Shown: positions 36,603-45,191 of the stretch, piece by piece | Numbering within the stretch: the first letter of the stretch is position 1 | How the letters are laid out: each line of letters begins with the position of its first letter | Assembly (NCBI RefSeq): GCF_016773205.1 | Contig: NZ_JAETWB010000003.1 | Location: forward strand, 124,001 to 188,000 | Direction of reading: 5' to 3' | Length of the DNA stretch: 64,000 nucleotides | Origin: Belnapia arida | Lineage (GTDB): Bacteria > Pseudomonadota > Alphaproteobacteria > Acetobacterales > Acetobacteraceae | Notes under the pieces: model-generated | The model's database searches: none | Told to the model about the DNA's origin: nothing | What the model saw: the letters and a program-made list of their open reading frames with translations, nothing else | Position numbers and translations under genes: made by a program

Positions 36603-37935
36603 GCAGCGCGCCGGGCACGGCATCGCCGTGCCACAGCGTCTCCAGCAGGGCGGAGGCCGGGCCGGCGCCGAGGACGGGGGCCACCAGCTCCTCGAATTTC
36701 GCCGAGAGATCGGCATCCGAGAGCGGGGCGTCCGGGTCGCCCTTCCGGGTCGGCTGGAAGCGGTCCAGCACCCGCCCGTCGCGCAGGGTCAGCCGTACCC
36801 TCGCGGCGCGCCGCGAGGGATAAGCATCGGCCAGTTCGGGGTCCAGCTCCACCGTCACCCGCGGCATGATGGCGCGGATGGCCGGGTTCGCCAGGTTCTC
36901 GGGCGCGAAGGCGGCAAGGCGGACGCCGCCGAGCACGAGCAGCGCGCCCATGCAGTACTGGGTGGAGAAACGGCATTCCTGCTCGGTCCGTGCCTCGGGC
37001 CGGTCGCAGACGGTCTTGGTCGGCCCATAGCCGCCGACATGGATGGCGGCGACGTCATCGGGACCGAAGCCATGCTCCCGTCTCAGGTCATCGACCGCAT
37101 CCAGACTCGCAAAAATATGGCCACAGCAGCCATGGTTCTTGAAGGTCATCTCGGTGATGCAGATGCGTCGGCCGAGATCGGTGAAGGCCGCCTCCCACTT
37201 GCCGGTATCCTCGCTGGTCGCCGCCGCGAAGCCCTTCGGCCCGTGCAGCACGTCGAGCGCGCCGGTCACGCCCGCCGCGGCGCCGATGGCGGCCAGCGCC
37301 CCGGCCTCGGCAGCATGGCCGGGATGCAGCGGCTTCGACATGCCGTCGGAGAGGAAGGCTTGTTGCAGCCCGCCGGCGAAGGTGGCCGCCGTGGCGATGG
37401 CATGGGCCATCTGCCGGGCGTCGCAGCCGAGCACCAGCGCGGTTGCCGCCGCGGCGCCGAAGGTGCCGACGGTGCCGGTCGTGTGCCAGTTCCTGTAGTG
37501 GCTCGGCTGTACCGCCATGCCGATGCGGCAGGAGACCTCGTATCCGGCGGCGACGGCGCGCAGCAGCGTCTCCATCCCGCCGCCCTGCTGCTGGATGGCG
37601 GCAAGGGCAGGGGGGATGGTTGGGCAGGCAGGGTGATAGCCGGCATCGCGAAAGATGTCGTCGAACTCGACCGTGTGGCTCGCCGTCGCGTTCAGCAGCG
37701 CGGCGTGGCGCAGCGGCCCTGGCTTGCCGTCGACATAGCAGATGGAGCGGCCGGGGCCGCGCTCCGCTGCCAGCGCCGCGGCGAGCAGCGTGGCGGGCGG
37801 GCGGGAGCAGCCGGGCAGGAGGGCCGCGAACCAGTCGATCAGCGCCCGCCGCGCATGGTGCGCGACCTCGGGCGCTAGCGGCCGGTCACGCCAGGACACG
37901 GCGTGATCGGCAAGGACCAGCAGCGGATTCTCCAT
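36595..37935 (-). CDS. MmgE/PrpD family protein
   Basis: 446 residues. Family motifs: HARRALIDWFAALLPG, LNATASHTVEFDDIFRDAGYHP (about residues 80-101), GLQQAFLSDGMSKPLHPGHAAEAG, and MTFKNHGCCGHIFASLDAV. The family includes 2-methylcitrate dehydratase and cis-aconitate decarboxylase, acting on tricarboxylates and related acids; which reaction runs here is not visible. It is 9 bp downstream of the hydroxyacid dehydrogenase gene, which suggests one operon (40121 to 36595) of four genes. Confidence 0.9.
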   Translation of the reverse strand: MENPLLVLADHAVSWRDRPLAPEVAHHARRALIDWFAALLPGCSRPPATLLAAALAAERGPGRSICYVDGKPGPLRHAALLNATASHTVEFDDIFRDAGYHPACPTIPPALAAIQQQGGGMETLLRAVAAGYEVSCRIGMAVQPSHYRNWHTTGTVGTFGAAAATALVLGCDARQMAHAIATAATFAGGLQQAFLSDGMSKPLHPGHAAEAGALAAIGAAAGVTGALDVLHGPKGFAAATSEDTGKWEAAFTDLGRRICITEMTFKNHGCCGHIFASLDAVDDLRREHGFGPDDVAAIHVGGYGPTKTVCDRPEARTEQECRFSTQYCMGALLVLGGVRLAAFAPENLANPAIRAIMPRVTVELDPELADAYPSRRAARVRLTLRDGRVLDRFQPTRKGDPDAPLSDADLSAKFEELVAPVLGAGPASALLETLWHGDAVPGALPI

Positions 37936-37944
37936 GCCCTACCG

Positions 37945-38919
37945 CTACGCGTTGCCGCGCAGCACCTCCTGGTTGATGACCACGTCCGGGTCGAGCTTGC
38001 CGTCGAAGACCTGCAGGATGCTCTCTGCGCAGGACAAGGCCATTCGGCGCAGGCTTTGCTCCGTCGCCGCAGCGGTATGCGGGGTGACGATGACGTTCGG
38101 CAGCCTGAGCAGCGGGTTGTCGGCCTGCGCCGGCTCCTCCCAGAAGACGTCAAGGCCGGCGGCGGAGAGATGCCCGCTGGTCAGCGCGCCGGCGAGCGCC
38201 GCCTCGTCCACCAGCGTGCCGCGGGCGGTGTTCACCAGCACGGCACCGCGCTTCATGCCGGCGAGGAACTCGCCGTTGACGGTGCCGCGCGTCTTCTCGT
38301 TGCTGGGGAGGTGGATGGTGACGACATCCGCCTCGGCCAGCCCGGCCGCCAGGTCCTTCACCGGGCGGAAGCCGGCGCCCTTGATGGTGTTCTGCGGGAT
38401 GAAGGGGTCCCGCACGAGCACGTTCATCCCGAAGGCTGCGGCCAGCCGCGCCACGCGCCCGCCGATGCGGCCGAAGCCCATCACCAGGATGGTGCGGCCG
38501 GCAAGGTCGAAGGTCGCCGGCACCGGCGGATTGCTCCAGCGCAGCTCGCGCGTCGCCGTGTCGTAGAAGCGCGCCTGCCGCGCAACGTTGAGCAACAACA
38601 TCATCGCATGCTCGGCGACGCTGACCGCATTGGCGTCGGGCGTCACGGTCAGCGGGATGCCGCGCTCGGTCAGCGCCGGCACGTCCACCGCGTCGTAGCC
38701 GACGCCGTGGCGGGCGACGATGCGGAGGTTCTTCGCATGGGCGAGGAAGGCGCGGTTGATCGGCGTGGCGCGGACGATCACCGCCTCCGCCTTCGGGATG
38801 GAGGCGGCGATGGTTTCCTCGTTCACCGGGTCGAGCACCTCGACCGTCACGCTCTCCCGGGCGCGGAGCAGGGCGAGGGCCTCAGGATGGACGGGGCGCA
38901 GGCAGACGACATGCGGCAT
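37945..38919 (-). CDS. NAD-dependent D-2-hydroxyacid dehydrogenase family protein
   Basis: 324 residues: N-terminal substrate domain, then a Rossmann domain with VMGFGRIGGRVARLAAAFGMNVLVRDPF (about residues 147-174), catalytic Arg in LVNTARGTLVDEAAL, Glu in DVFWEEPAQADNPL, and His in NVIVTPHTAAAT. Interconverts a D-2-hydroxyacid and a 2-oxoacid with NAD(P)H. Its 2-oxoacid product could feed the adjacent ThDP decarboxylase. Confidence 0.93.
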   Translation of the reverse strand: MPHVVCLRPVHPEALALLRARESVTVEVLDPVNEETIAASIPKAEAVIVRATPINRAFLAHAKNLRIVARHGVGYDAVDVPALTERGIPLTVTPDANAVSVAEHAMMLLLNVARQARFYDTATRELRWSNPPVPATFDLAGRTILVMGFGRIGGRVARLAAAFGMNVLVRDPFIPQNTIKGAGFRPVKDLAAGLAEADVVTIHLPSNEKTRGTVNGEFLAGMKRGAVLVNTARGTLVDEAALAGALTSGHLSAAGLDVFWEEPAQADNPLLRLPNVIVTPHTAAATEQSLRRMALSCAESILQVFDGKLDPDVVINQEVLRGNA

Positions 38920-38988
38920 CAGGGCGGCCTTGCTATGTTGGGTCGCATTTTCCGAGTCGTCCGGCGCTCGCGCCGGACTTGAAAATGC

Positions 38989-39591
38989 TCATTGCAGATG
39001 GGCGGCGGGGCCGAGCACGGCCTCGCGCATGCGGGCTTGGAGAATCGAAGCCTCGCGCGGCGGCAGGACCAGCGGCACCGGCGCCTCGTCGATCTTCACC
39101 TGGGCGAAGATCGGGCCGGTGCCGGCATGGATCGCCTCGCGCAGGAACGTCACCTCCTCGGCGGTCCGGACCAGGCGGCAGTCGCCGATGCCGGCGCCGC
39201 GCGCCATGGCGGCGAGGTCCACGCCATGGCGCGTCGCCGTCTCCTGCATGCCCGTCTCGCCGTAATGCTCGTTGTCGAGGACGATGATGGCGAGGTTGCG
39301 CGGCCGCTGCACGGCGATGGTGGCAAGGCTGCCGATACCCATCAGCATCTCGCCATCGCCGGTGATGACGGCAACTGGGCGCGAGGGCTGTGCCAGCGCT
39401 AGGCCGAGGCCCATCATCGCGGCGGCGCCCATGCCGCCCCAGAGCGGCAGGTTCTCCGGCACGTCGCCAGCGGCGGTGATGTCCCATGCCGGAGCGCCGA
39501 GGCCGCCGATCGCCAGCAGCCCGCCGCGGTCCCGCAGCAGTTCCGCGACCACGTCGCGGCGGAGGAGCTTGCCCGTAGGTCCGGTGCGCAT
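38989..39591 (-). CDS. ThDP-dependent 2-oxoacid decarboxylase, beta (PP-domain) subunit, sulfopyruvate decarboxylase-like
   Basis: 200 residues that correspond to the thiamine-diphosphate/Mg-binding half of enzymes such as sulfopyruvate decarboxylase (ComE) and phosphonopyruvate decarboxylase. The diphosphate motif starts at GDGEMLMGIGS (about residues 78-88) and ends about 30 residues later at LDNEHYGETGMQ. The alpha subunit is the adjacent upstream gene (5 bp gap). No PYR half is present here, so the enzyme should be an alpha/beta hetero-oligomer with active sites at the interface. Confidence 0.85.
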   Translation of the reverse strand: MRTGPTGKLLRRDVVAELLRDRGGLLAIGGLGAPAWDITAAGDVPENLPLWGGMGAAAMMGLGLALAQPSRPVAVITGDGEMLMGIGSLATIAVQRPRNLAIIVLDNEHYGETGMQETATRHGVDLAAMARGAGIGDCRLVRTAEEVTFLREAIHAGTGPIFAQVKIDEAPVPLVLPPREASILQARMREAVLGPAAHLQ

Positions 39592-39596
39592 GGCGG

Positions 39597-40121
39597 TCAC
39601 TTCCCGAAGGTCTTGGCGCCGATGACCCGCTGGCCGATCAGGGTCGCGGTCGGGCGGTAGGTGTTGAAGGCCATCCGCAGCGTGGCGTTGACGGTCGGCG
39701 CCACATCCTCCGGCGCGTCGGCGCGCTTCACCAGCGTGCCCATCGCCTCCAGTACCTGCTGGGTGGCATTGCCCATCGGCACCTGGAAGGGGTTGAATTC
39801 GCCGTAATCGCCCCGCATCGTTACGATCATCGGCAGCGGCGTGCGGTGGGCGATCGGCACCGAGAGCATGTTGATGCAGTTGCCGACGCCGGAACTCTGC
39901 ATCAGCAGCACGCCCTTCTCGCCGCCGAGCCAGGCACCGAAGAGCATGCCGATGCCCTCCTCCTCGGTGGTCAGCGTCACCACCCGCATGTCGTTGTCGG
40001 CGAGGCAGCGCTTGATGAGGCGCGAATGCCCGGCATCGGGCACCAGCGCCACCTGGCGGATATCGTGCTCCTTCAGCAGGCCATAGATCTCGTCGGGCCA
40101 GTCCTCTGCGGCGTCCGGCAT
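39597..40121 (-). CDS. ThDP-dependent 2-oxoacid decarboxylase, alpha (PYR-domain) subunit, sulfopyruvate decarboxylase-like
   Basis: 174 residues matching the ThDP pyrimidine-binding half (ComD-like): DIRQVALVPDAGHSRLIKRC, then TLTTEEEGIGMLFGAWLGG (about residues 49-67) with the conserved cofactor-activating Glu, and LLMQSSGVGNCINMLSV. It is the first gene of the operon with the beta subunit, a 2-hydroxyacid dehydrogenase and a MmgE/PrpD protein. Substrate could be sulfopyruvate, phosphonopyruvate or another 3-substituted pyruvate. Confidence 0.85.
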   Translation of the reverse strand: MPDAAEDWPDEIYGLLKEHDIRQVALVPDAGHSRLIKRCLADNDMRVVTLTTEEEGIGMLFGAWLGGEKGVLLMQSSGVGNCINMLSVPIAHRTPLPMIVTMRGDYGEFNPFQVPMGNATQQVLEAMGTLVKRADAPEDVAPTVNATLRMAFNTYRPTATLIGQRVIGAKTFGK

Positions 40122-40205
40122 GCGTCTCCCCCTTAGGTCTTGAGGCATCCTCCCGCCGCCCGGCCGCGCTGGCAAGAGCGGCCCGGGGCTTGCTACACAC
40201 CGGCC

Positions 40206-41570
40206 ATGGGCTTTGCGCATGCCGTAGGCGGCACCCGCTACCTCTTCCCGGACCTCCGGACCCTGCTGGCGCGGGCGACGCCGCTGCGCTCGGGCGACGT
40301 GCTGGCCGGGGTGGCGGCGGCGACGGCGCAGGAGCGGGTGGCGGCGCAGCGGGCACTGGCCGACCTGCCGCTGCGGCATTTCCTCGACGAGGCGGTGATT
40401 CCCTATGAGACCGACGAGGTCACGAGGCTGATCCTCGACCGGCATGAGCCGGCGGCCTTCGCCCCCGTCGCGCATCTCACCGTGGGCGGCTTCCGCGACT
40501 GGCTGCTCGCCGCGGAGCCGGCGGCGCTGGCCGCCCTCCGCCCTGGCCTGACGCCGGAGATGGCGGCCGGCGTCTCCAAGATCATGCGGCTGCAGGACTT
40601 GGTGGCAGTCGCGGCCCGGTGCCGCGTCACCAGCCGCTTCCGCAACACGCTCGGCCTGCCGGGACGGCTTTCCCTCCGCCTTCAGCCGAACGACCCGGTA
40701 GACGACCCGCGTGGCGTCGCCGCCGCCATCCTCGACGGACTGCTGCTGGGTGCCGGCGATGCGGTGATCGGCGTCAATCCTGCGACCGACAATCTCGAGA
40801 CCACGATCCGCCTGCTCGACCTGCTGGACGCGGTGCGGGAGCGCTATGCCATCCCCACCCAGTCCTGCGTTCTCGCCCATGTCACCACCAGCCTGCTGGC
40901 GATGGAGCGCGGGGCGCCGGTCGACCTCGTCTTCCAGTCGATAGGCGGGACGGAGGGCGTGAACCGCAGCTTCGGCGTCTCCCTCGCCCTGCTGCGGGAG
41001 GCGCAGGACGCTGCACTGGCCTTGAAGCGCGGCACGGTCGGCACCGATTGCATGTATTTCGAGACCGGCCAGGGCAGCGCCCTCTCGGCCGAGGCGCATC
41101 ACGGCTGCGACCAGCAGACCATCGAGGCGCGGGCCTATGCCGTCGCGCGGGAATTCTCGCCCCTGCTGGTGAATACCGTCGTTGGCTTCATCGGCCCGGA
41201 ATACCTCTTCGACGGCAAGCAGATCACCCGGGCGGGGCTGGAGGACCATTTCTGCGGCAAGCTGCTCGGCCTGCCGATGGGGGTGGATGTCTGCTACACC
41301 AACCATGCCGAGGCGGATCAGGACGACATGGACGCGCTGCTGACCCTGCTCGGCGTGGCCGGGGTCACCTATGTGATGGGCGTGCCCGGGGCGGATGACG
41401 TGATGCTGGCCTACCAATCCACCTCCTTCCATGACGGGCTCTACCTGCGCGCCGCGCTCAGCCGGAAGCCGGCGCCGGAATTCGAGGATTGGATGGAGCG
41501 CATGGGCATCGAGGCGGCGAGCGGGGCCGGGCAGTTGCCGCTGGCCCCGGCGCTGATCGGCCTGACATGA
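40206..41570 (+). CDS. eutB: Ethanolamine ammonia-lyase large subunit
   Basis: 454 residues, typical length. Cleaves ethanolamine to acetaldehyde and ammonia using adenosylcobalamin. Family segments: ILDGLLLGAGDAVIGVNPATDN (about residues 178-199), LVFQSIGGTEGVNRSFGVSLALL, DCMYFETGQGSALSAEAHHGCDQQT and MGVDVCYTNHAEADQDDMDALLTLL. The ATG at 40206 is chosen for fit to the family; earlier in-frame ATG at 40140 would add a non-conserved leader. Only eutB and eutC are present; no carboxysome-shell or eutA genes are seen. Confidence 0.96.
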   Translation: MGFAHAVGGTRYLFPDLRTLLARATPLRSGDVLAGVAAATAQERVAAQRALADLPLRHFLDEAVIPYETDEVTRLILDRHEPAAFAPVAHLTVGGFRDWLLAAEPAALAALRPGLTPEMAAGVSKIMRLQDLVAVAARCRVTSRFRNTLGLPGRLSLRLQPNDPVDDPRGVAAAILDGLLLGAGDAVIGVNPATDNLETTIRLLDLLDAVRERYAIPTQSCVLAHVTTSLLAMERGAPVDLVFQSIGGTEGVNRSFGVSLALLREAQDAALALKRGTVGTDCMYFETGQGSALSAEAHHGCDQQTIEARAYAVAREFSPLLVNTVVGFIGPEYLFDGKQITRAGLEDHFCGKLLGLPMGVDVCYTNHAEADQDDMDALLTLLGVAGVTYVMGVPGADDVMLAYQSTSFHDGLYLRAALSRKPAPEFEDWMERMGIEAASGAGQLPLAPALIGLT

Positions 41571-42301
41571 CGATGCCGACCCCTTGGGTGGAGCTGCGCC
41601 GCTTCACCTCGGCGCGCGTGGCGCTTGGCCGGGCCGGGCATGGGCTGCCGACCGCGGCGCATCTCGACTTCCAAGAGGCGCATGCGCGGGCGCGGGATGC
41701 GGTGCATTCGGCGCTCGACCTCGATGCGCTGGAGGCGGCGCTCGGCCGGCCCTCCATCCGCGTCGCCAGCCAGGCGGCGGATCGCCGGGCCTACCTCCTG
41801 CGTCCCGATCTCGGCCGGCGGCTGAGGGAGGCGGATCGCGCCAGCCTGCCGCCGGCGCCCGGCGCCTTCCTCTTCGTCGTGGCGGATGGGCTTTGCGCCA
41901 TTGGCGTGCAACACCAGGCCCCGGCGCTGATCGCCGCCGCCCGGCCGCTGCTGGAGGCGGCCGGCCTCGCCCTTGCCCCCATCGTCCTCGCCAGCCAGGC
42001 CCGCGTCGCCTTGGGCGACGAGATCGGCGAGGCCATGGCCGCCGCCATGGTGGCGGTGCTGATCGGCGAGCGGCCTGGCCTGTCGGCAACCGACAGCCTC
42101 GGCCTCTATCTCACCCTCGGGCCCTCCCGCGGGCGAACGGATGCCGAGCGCAACTGCATCTCCAACATCCGCCCCGGCGGCCTCGCGCCCGAGGCGGCGG
42201 CGGAGAAGCTGCTCTGGCTCGCCGGCGCCGCGCGGCGCTTGGGCGCCACCGGTGTCGCCCTGAAGGACGAGCAGCCCAACGCGCCGCGTCTCGCCCCATG
42301 A
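41567..42301 (+). CDS. eutC: Ethanolamine ammonia-lyase small subunit
   Basis: 244 residues. Conserved EutC regions: FTSARVALGRAGHGLPTAAHLDFQEAHARARDAVH (about residues 13-47) and the C-terminal VLIGERPGLSATDSLGLYLTLGPSRGRTDAERNCISNIRPGGL, which contacts cobalamin. Its ATG overlaps the eutB TGA, and its TGA overlaps the next gene's ATG (ATGA twice), so eutB, eutC and arfB are chained. Confidence 0.95.
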   Translation: MTMPTPWVELRRFTSARVALGRAGHGLPTAAHLDFQEAHARARDAVHSALDLDALEAALGRPSIRVASQAADRRAYLLRPDLGRRLREADRASLPPAPGAFLFVVADGLCAIGVQHQAPALIAAARPLLEAAGLALAPIVLASQARVALGDEIGEAMAAAMVAVLIGERPGLSATDSLGLYLTLGPSRGRTDAERNCISNIRPGGLAPEAAAEKLLWLAGAARRLGATGVALKDEQPNAPRLAP

Positions 42302-42720
42302 TCCGGGTCACCCACCGCATCGCCATCGCCGAGGATGAGCTGACCGAGGACTTCATCCGCTCCTCCGGCCCCGGCGGGCAGAATGTCAACAAGGTGGAGA
42401 CGGCCGTGCAGCTCCGCTTCAATGCCAGGCTCTCGCCCAACCTGCCCGATGCGGTGCGGGCGCGGTTGGAGCGGCTGGCGGGGCACCGGCTGACGCAGGA
42501 CGGCGTCATCATCATCACCGCCCAGCGCTTCCGCACGCGGGAGCGGAACAGGGAGGATGCGTTGGAGCGACTGCTCGAACTGATCCGCGAGGCGGCGATC
42601 CCACCCCCTCCGCCGCGTCGGCCAACCCGGCCGACCCTGGCCTCGAAGAAACGGAGGCTGGAGGGGAAGGCGAAGCGGGCGGATGTGAAGAAGGGGCGGG
42701 GGCGGCAGCCGACGGACTGA
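42298..42720 (+). CDS. arfB: Alternative ribosome-rescue peptidyl-tRNA hydrolase ArfB
   Basis: 140 residues: release-factor-like domain with the catalytic GGQ in SSGPGGQNVNKVETAVQLRF (GGQ at about 25-27), and a Lys/Arg-rich C-terminal tail (ASKKRRLEGKAKRADVKKGRGR) that enters the mRNA channel of stalled ribosomes. Hydrolyses peptidyl-tRNA without a stop codon. Coupled to eutC by ATGA overlap, an odd partner for a housekeeping rescue factor. Confidence 0.94.
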   Translation: MIRVTHRIAIAEDELTEDFIRSSGPGGQNVNKVETAVQLRFNARLSPNLPDAVRARLERLAGHRLTQDGVIIITAQRFRTRERNREDALERLLELIREAAIPPPPPRRPTRPTLASKKRRLEGKAKRADVKKGRGRQPTD

Positions 42721-42722
42721 TC

Positions 42723-42747
42723 CTGGGGAAGGCCTTGCCTTCCCCAG
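42723..42747. terminator. Perfect hairpin after arfB
   Basis: Stem CTGGGGAAGGC / GCCTTCCCCAG (42723-42733, 42737-42747), 11 bp with a 3-base loop, immediately after the arfB stop and 46 bp before the stop of the convergent SDR gene. No T run follows, so it is a possible bidirectional transcript-end structure. Confidence 0.55.
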
Positions 42748-42793
42748 ACCCCATGCACCAGGCAGGAATCCGGCCTGGACCGGCTTCAGTCCG

Positions 42794-43591
42794 CTAGTCG
42801 TCGAGGGCGGAGGCGTTGTCGATCCAGTTGCCGAGGGCCAAGCCGCCGTCCACGGGCAGGAATGCGCCGGTGACGTAGGGCATGCAGCGGTCCGACAGCA
42901 GCGGCACCACGGCTCGGGCGATGTCCTCGGGGCTGCCGACCCGGCCCATCGGCACCTTCCGCGCCAGCGCCGTGAAATCACCCTGGAAGCCGCCGCCTGG
43001 AATCGCCCCCGGCGCCACCGCGTTCACCCGGATGCCGGCCGGACCGAAATACCGCGCCAGCTCCCGCACCAGCATCACCTGCCCGGCCTTGGCGGCGCTG
43101 TAATGCGGCAGGTTGCGCGGCGTCCCTGCATGCAGCGAGGCGACGAAGACCATCCGCCCGCGCAGCCCCGCTTGCACCATCCGCTGCCCGAGGGTGCGGG
43201 CCAGGAAAAAGCCGGAGCGCAGATTGGTGTCGACCATGGCATCCCACTCCTCCGGCGTGACGGCGCCAACCGTCTGCCGCTCCGGTCGCGGTGGGGAGGC
43301 GCTGTGGACCAGCATCGCCACCGGCCCCTGTGCCGAGGCCGCCTCCGCCAGGGCGGCGTGGCCCTCGGCGCTTGCCAGGTCGGCCTGGAGGAACTCCGCC
43401 GCCACCCCGGTCGCCCGCAGCGCCGTCACCACCGCCTCGCCACGATCGCCGTGGAGGTCGCTGGCCAGGACCCGGGCGCCGCAGCGGCCGAGCCATTCGG
43501 CGACGCCGCGACCGATGCCGGAGCCCGCCCCGGTCACCAGCGCCGTCTCCCCGGCGAATAGGTCGGCAGGGTAGGGGTTGTCCTTGGTCAT
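42794..43591 (-). CDS. Short-chain dehydrogenase/reductase (classical SDR)
   Basis: 265 residues: cofactor motif TGAGSGIGRG (about residues 20-29), Ser in VFVASLHAGTP and the YSAAK catalytic Tyr/Lys (about residues 160-164), C-terminal GRVGSPEDIARAVVPLLSD and VTGAFLPVDGGLALGNW. NAD(P)-dependent oxidation or reduction of an alcohol/ketone. It is divergent from a TetR gene over a candidate operator. In the company of a shikimate dehydrogenase, a cyclic polyol or aromatic precursor is plausible but not shown. Confidence 0.92.
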   Translation of the reverse strand: MTKDNPYPADLFAGETALVTGAGSGIGRGVAEWLGRCGARVLASDLHGDRGEAVVTALRATGVAAEFLQADLASAEGHAALAEAASAQGPVAMLVHSASPPRPERQTVGAVTPEEWDAMVDTNLRSGFFLARTLGQRMVQAGLRGRMVFVASLHAGTPRNLPHYSAAKAGQVMLVRELARYFGPAGIRVNAVAPGAIPGGGFQGDFTALARKVPMGRVGSPEDIARAVVPLLSDRCMPYVTGAFLPVDGGLALGNWIDNASALDD

Positions 43592-43636
43592 CGCTCTTGT
43601 CCTCCCGTCGCGCTGGCAGGCGCGCTGTGCTAGCCC

Positions 43637-43656
43637 TGTACGAACCGTCGAGTACA
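43637..43656. promoter_or_regulatory. TetR-type operator TGTAC-N10-GTACA
   Basis: A 5+5 inverted repeat with a 10-base spacer, ending 4 bp before the ATG of the TetR gene, in the SDR/TetR divergent intergenic region. The same architecture occurs at 45192-45211 between aroE-like and the Bug receptor gene. Autoregulation by TetR is likely. Confidence 0.65.
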
Positions 43657-43660
43657 AACC

Positions 43661-44314
43661 ATGCCGGATAATCAGGCTCCGCGCCGCAGCCGCGATCCAG
43701 AGCAGACCCGCCGCGCCATCCTCGACGCCGCCATCGCCGAATTCGCCGAGATGGGCTTCGCCGCCGCCCGGGTGGATGACATCGCCGCCCGCACCAGCAC
43801 CACCAAGCGGATGATCTACTACTACTTCCAGAGCAAGGAACGGCTCTTCGCCACCGTGATCGAGGAGATGTATGGCGGCATGCGCGACGCCGAGCGAGAG
43901 CTGGCCACCGACATCCTGCCACCCGTCGAGGCCATGCGCCGGCTGGTGGAAGTCACCTTCGACCACCACGCCGCGCATCCGGAATTTGTCCGACTGGTCA
44001 GCGTCGAGAACATCCTTGAGGCAAGGAACGTCGCCGCCTCGCCGACCATCCGCCGGCGCAGTGCGGCGGTGATCGGCACGCTGGGCGCGGTGCTGGCGCG
44101 GGGCGAGCGGGAGGGCGCCTTCCGGTCGGGGGTCGATCCGTTCGACCTGCACATGCTGATCAGCAGCTTCTGCTTCTACCGCGTTTCCAACAGCCACACC
44201 CTGGGCGCCATCTTCGGGCGCGACCTGAGGGTGGCGGAGGTCGCCGCCGCGCACCGGCGCATGGCGGTGGAGATGGTGCTGTGCTACCTGGCGCCCACCA
44301 GTTCCGAGAAGTGA
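43661..44314 (+). CDS. TetR/AcrR family transcriptional regulator
   Basis: 217 residues. N-terminal helix-turn-helix: TRRAILDAAIAEFAEMGFAAARVDDIAARTSTTKRMIYYYFQSKERLFATVI (about residues 16-67). The C-terminal ligand domain is not specific to a known class. The candidate operator covers its own translation start. Its 3' end overlaps the convergent shikimate dehydrogenase gene by 31 bp. Confidence 0.93.
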   Translation: MPDNQAPRRSRDPEQTRRAILDAAIAEFAEMGFAAARVDDIAARTSTTKRMIYYYFQSKERLFATVIEEMYGGMRDAERELATDILPPVEAMRRLVEVTFDHHAAHPEFVRLVSVENILEARNVAASPTIRRRSAAVIGTLGAVLARGEREGAFRSGVDPFDLHMLISSFCFYRVSNSHTLGAIFGRDLRVAEVAAAHRRMAVEMVLCYLAPTSSEK

Positions 44315-45156
44315 CGCAGCATCCGCCCGGCATCCGGCTCGATGCCGGTGAAGAGGCGGAAGGCGCCGACCGCCTGGAACACCGCCATTCCGCCGCCCTC
44401 GAGCGTCCGGCAGCCCAGCGCCCGCGCCACCCGCAATAGCTCGGTTTCCAGCGGGAAATAGACGATCTCGGCGACCCAGAGCGCCGGCCGCAGCAGCTCC
44501 GGCGGCAACGGCAGCCCGGGATATTGCGCCATGCCGACCGGGGTGCAGTTCACCAGCCCGTCCGCTTCGTCCATCGCCCCGGCCAGGTCCAGGCCCGCCA
44601 CCGCCCGCCCGGCGCCGAACCGGGCCGCGAGCGCCTCGGCCAGCCGGGCCGCGCGGCCCGCATCGGTGTCGAACACCGCCAGCCGTTCCACCCCGAGCAC
44701 CAGCAGCGCATGCGCCACCGCGGCCCCGGCCCCGCCGGCGCCGATCTGCACCACCTGGCGCCGCGCCGCATCCGGCAATCCGCGGCGGAAGCCTTCGGCA
44801 AAGCCCGACCAATCGGTATTGTGCCCGATCCGCCGGCCCTCCCGCAGCACCACGGTGTTGACCGCGCCCAACGCCCGCGCTTCCGCCGACAGTTCGTCGA
44901 GCAAGGGGATGACGGCCTGCTTGCAGGGATGGGTGACGTTCACTCCGGCGAAGCCGAGGCGCTGCGCCGCGATCAGGAGTTCGTCCAGCGCCCCTGCATC
45001 CAGCCCGAGCACGGCGAGGTCGAGCCGCCGGTAGATCGCCCGCAGCCCCTGCACGGCCCCCTCGCGCTCATGCATCGCAGGCGTCAGGGAGGCGGCGATG
45101 CCGCTGCCGATCAGTCCCGCGAGATAGGCGGGCCTGCTCTCCCAGCATTCGCTCAT
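44284..45156 (-). CDS. Shikimate dehydrogenase family protein (shikimate/quinate dehydrogenase-like)
   Basis: 290 residues. Substrate domain: GSGIAASLTPAMHEREGAVQGL, and GFAGVNVTHPCKQAVIPLLDEL with the catalytic Lys (about residue 80); HNTDWSGFAEGFRRGL with the catalytic Asp; cofactor motif GAGGAGAAVAHAL. The C-terminus keeps GGGMAVFQAVGAF. It is separated from other aromatic-pathway genes and sits in a TetR-controlled transport locus, so a catabolic role with quinate/shikimate or a similar hydroaromatic is more likely than biosynthesis; this is inference. Confidence 0.88.
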   Translation of the reverse strand: MSECWESRPAYLAGLIGSGIAASLTPAMHEREGAVQGLRAIYRRLDLAVLGLDAGALDELLIAAQRLGFAGVNVTHPCKQAVIPLLDELSAEARALGAVNTVVLREGRRIGHNTDWSGFAEGFRRGLPDAARRQVVQIGAGGAGAAVAHALLVLGVERLAVFDTDAGRAARLAEALAARFGAGRAVAGLDLAGAMDEADGLVNCTPVGMAQYPGLPLPPELLRPALWVAEIVYFPLETELLRVARALGCRTLEGGGMAVFQAVGAFRLFTGIEPDAGRMLRHFSELVGAR

Positions 45157-45191
45157 GGCATGATCCTTCAGCGTTTCCGCTTGTCGATCTA

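Noticed and set aside
44284-45156. Assigning the shikimate dehydrogenase to core aromatic amino acid synthesis
   Set aside because: The genetic context (TetR operators, Bug receptor, SDR) fits catabolism better. The enzyme could still be biosynthetic, so no gene symbol is given.
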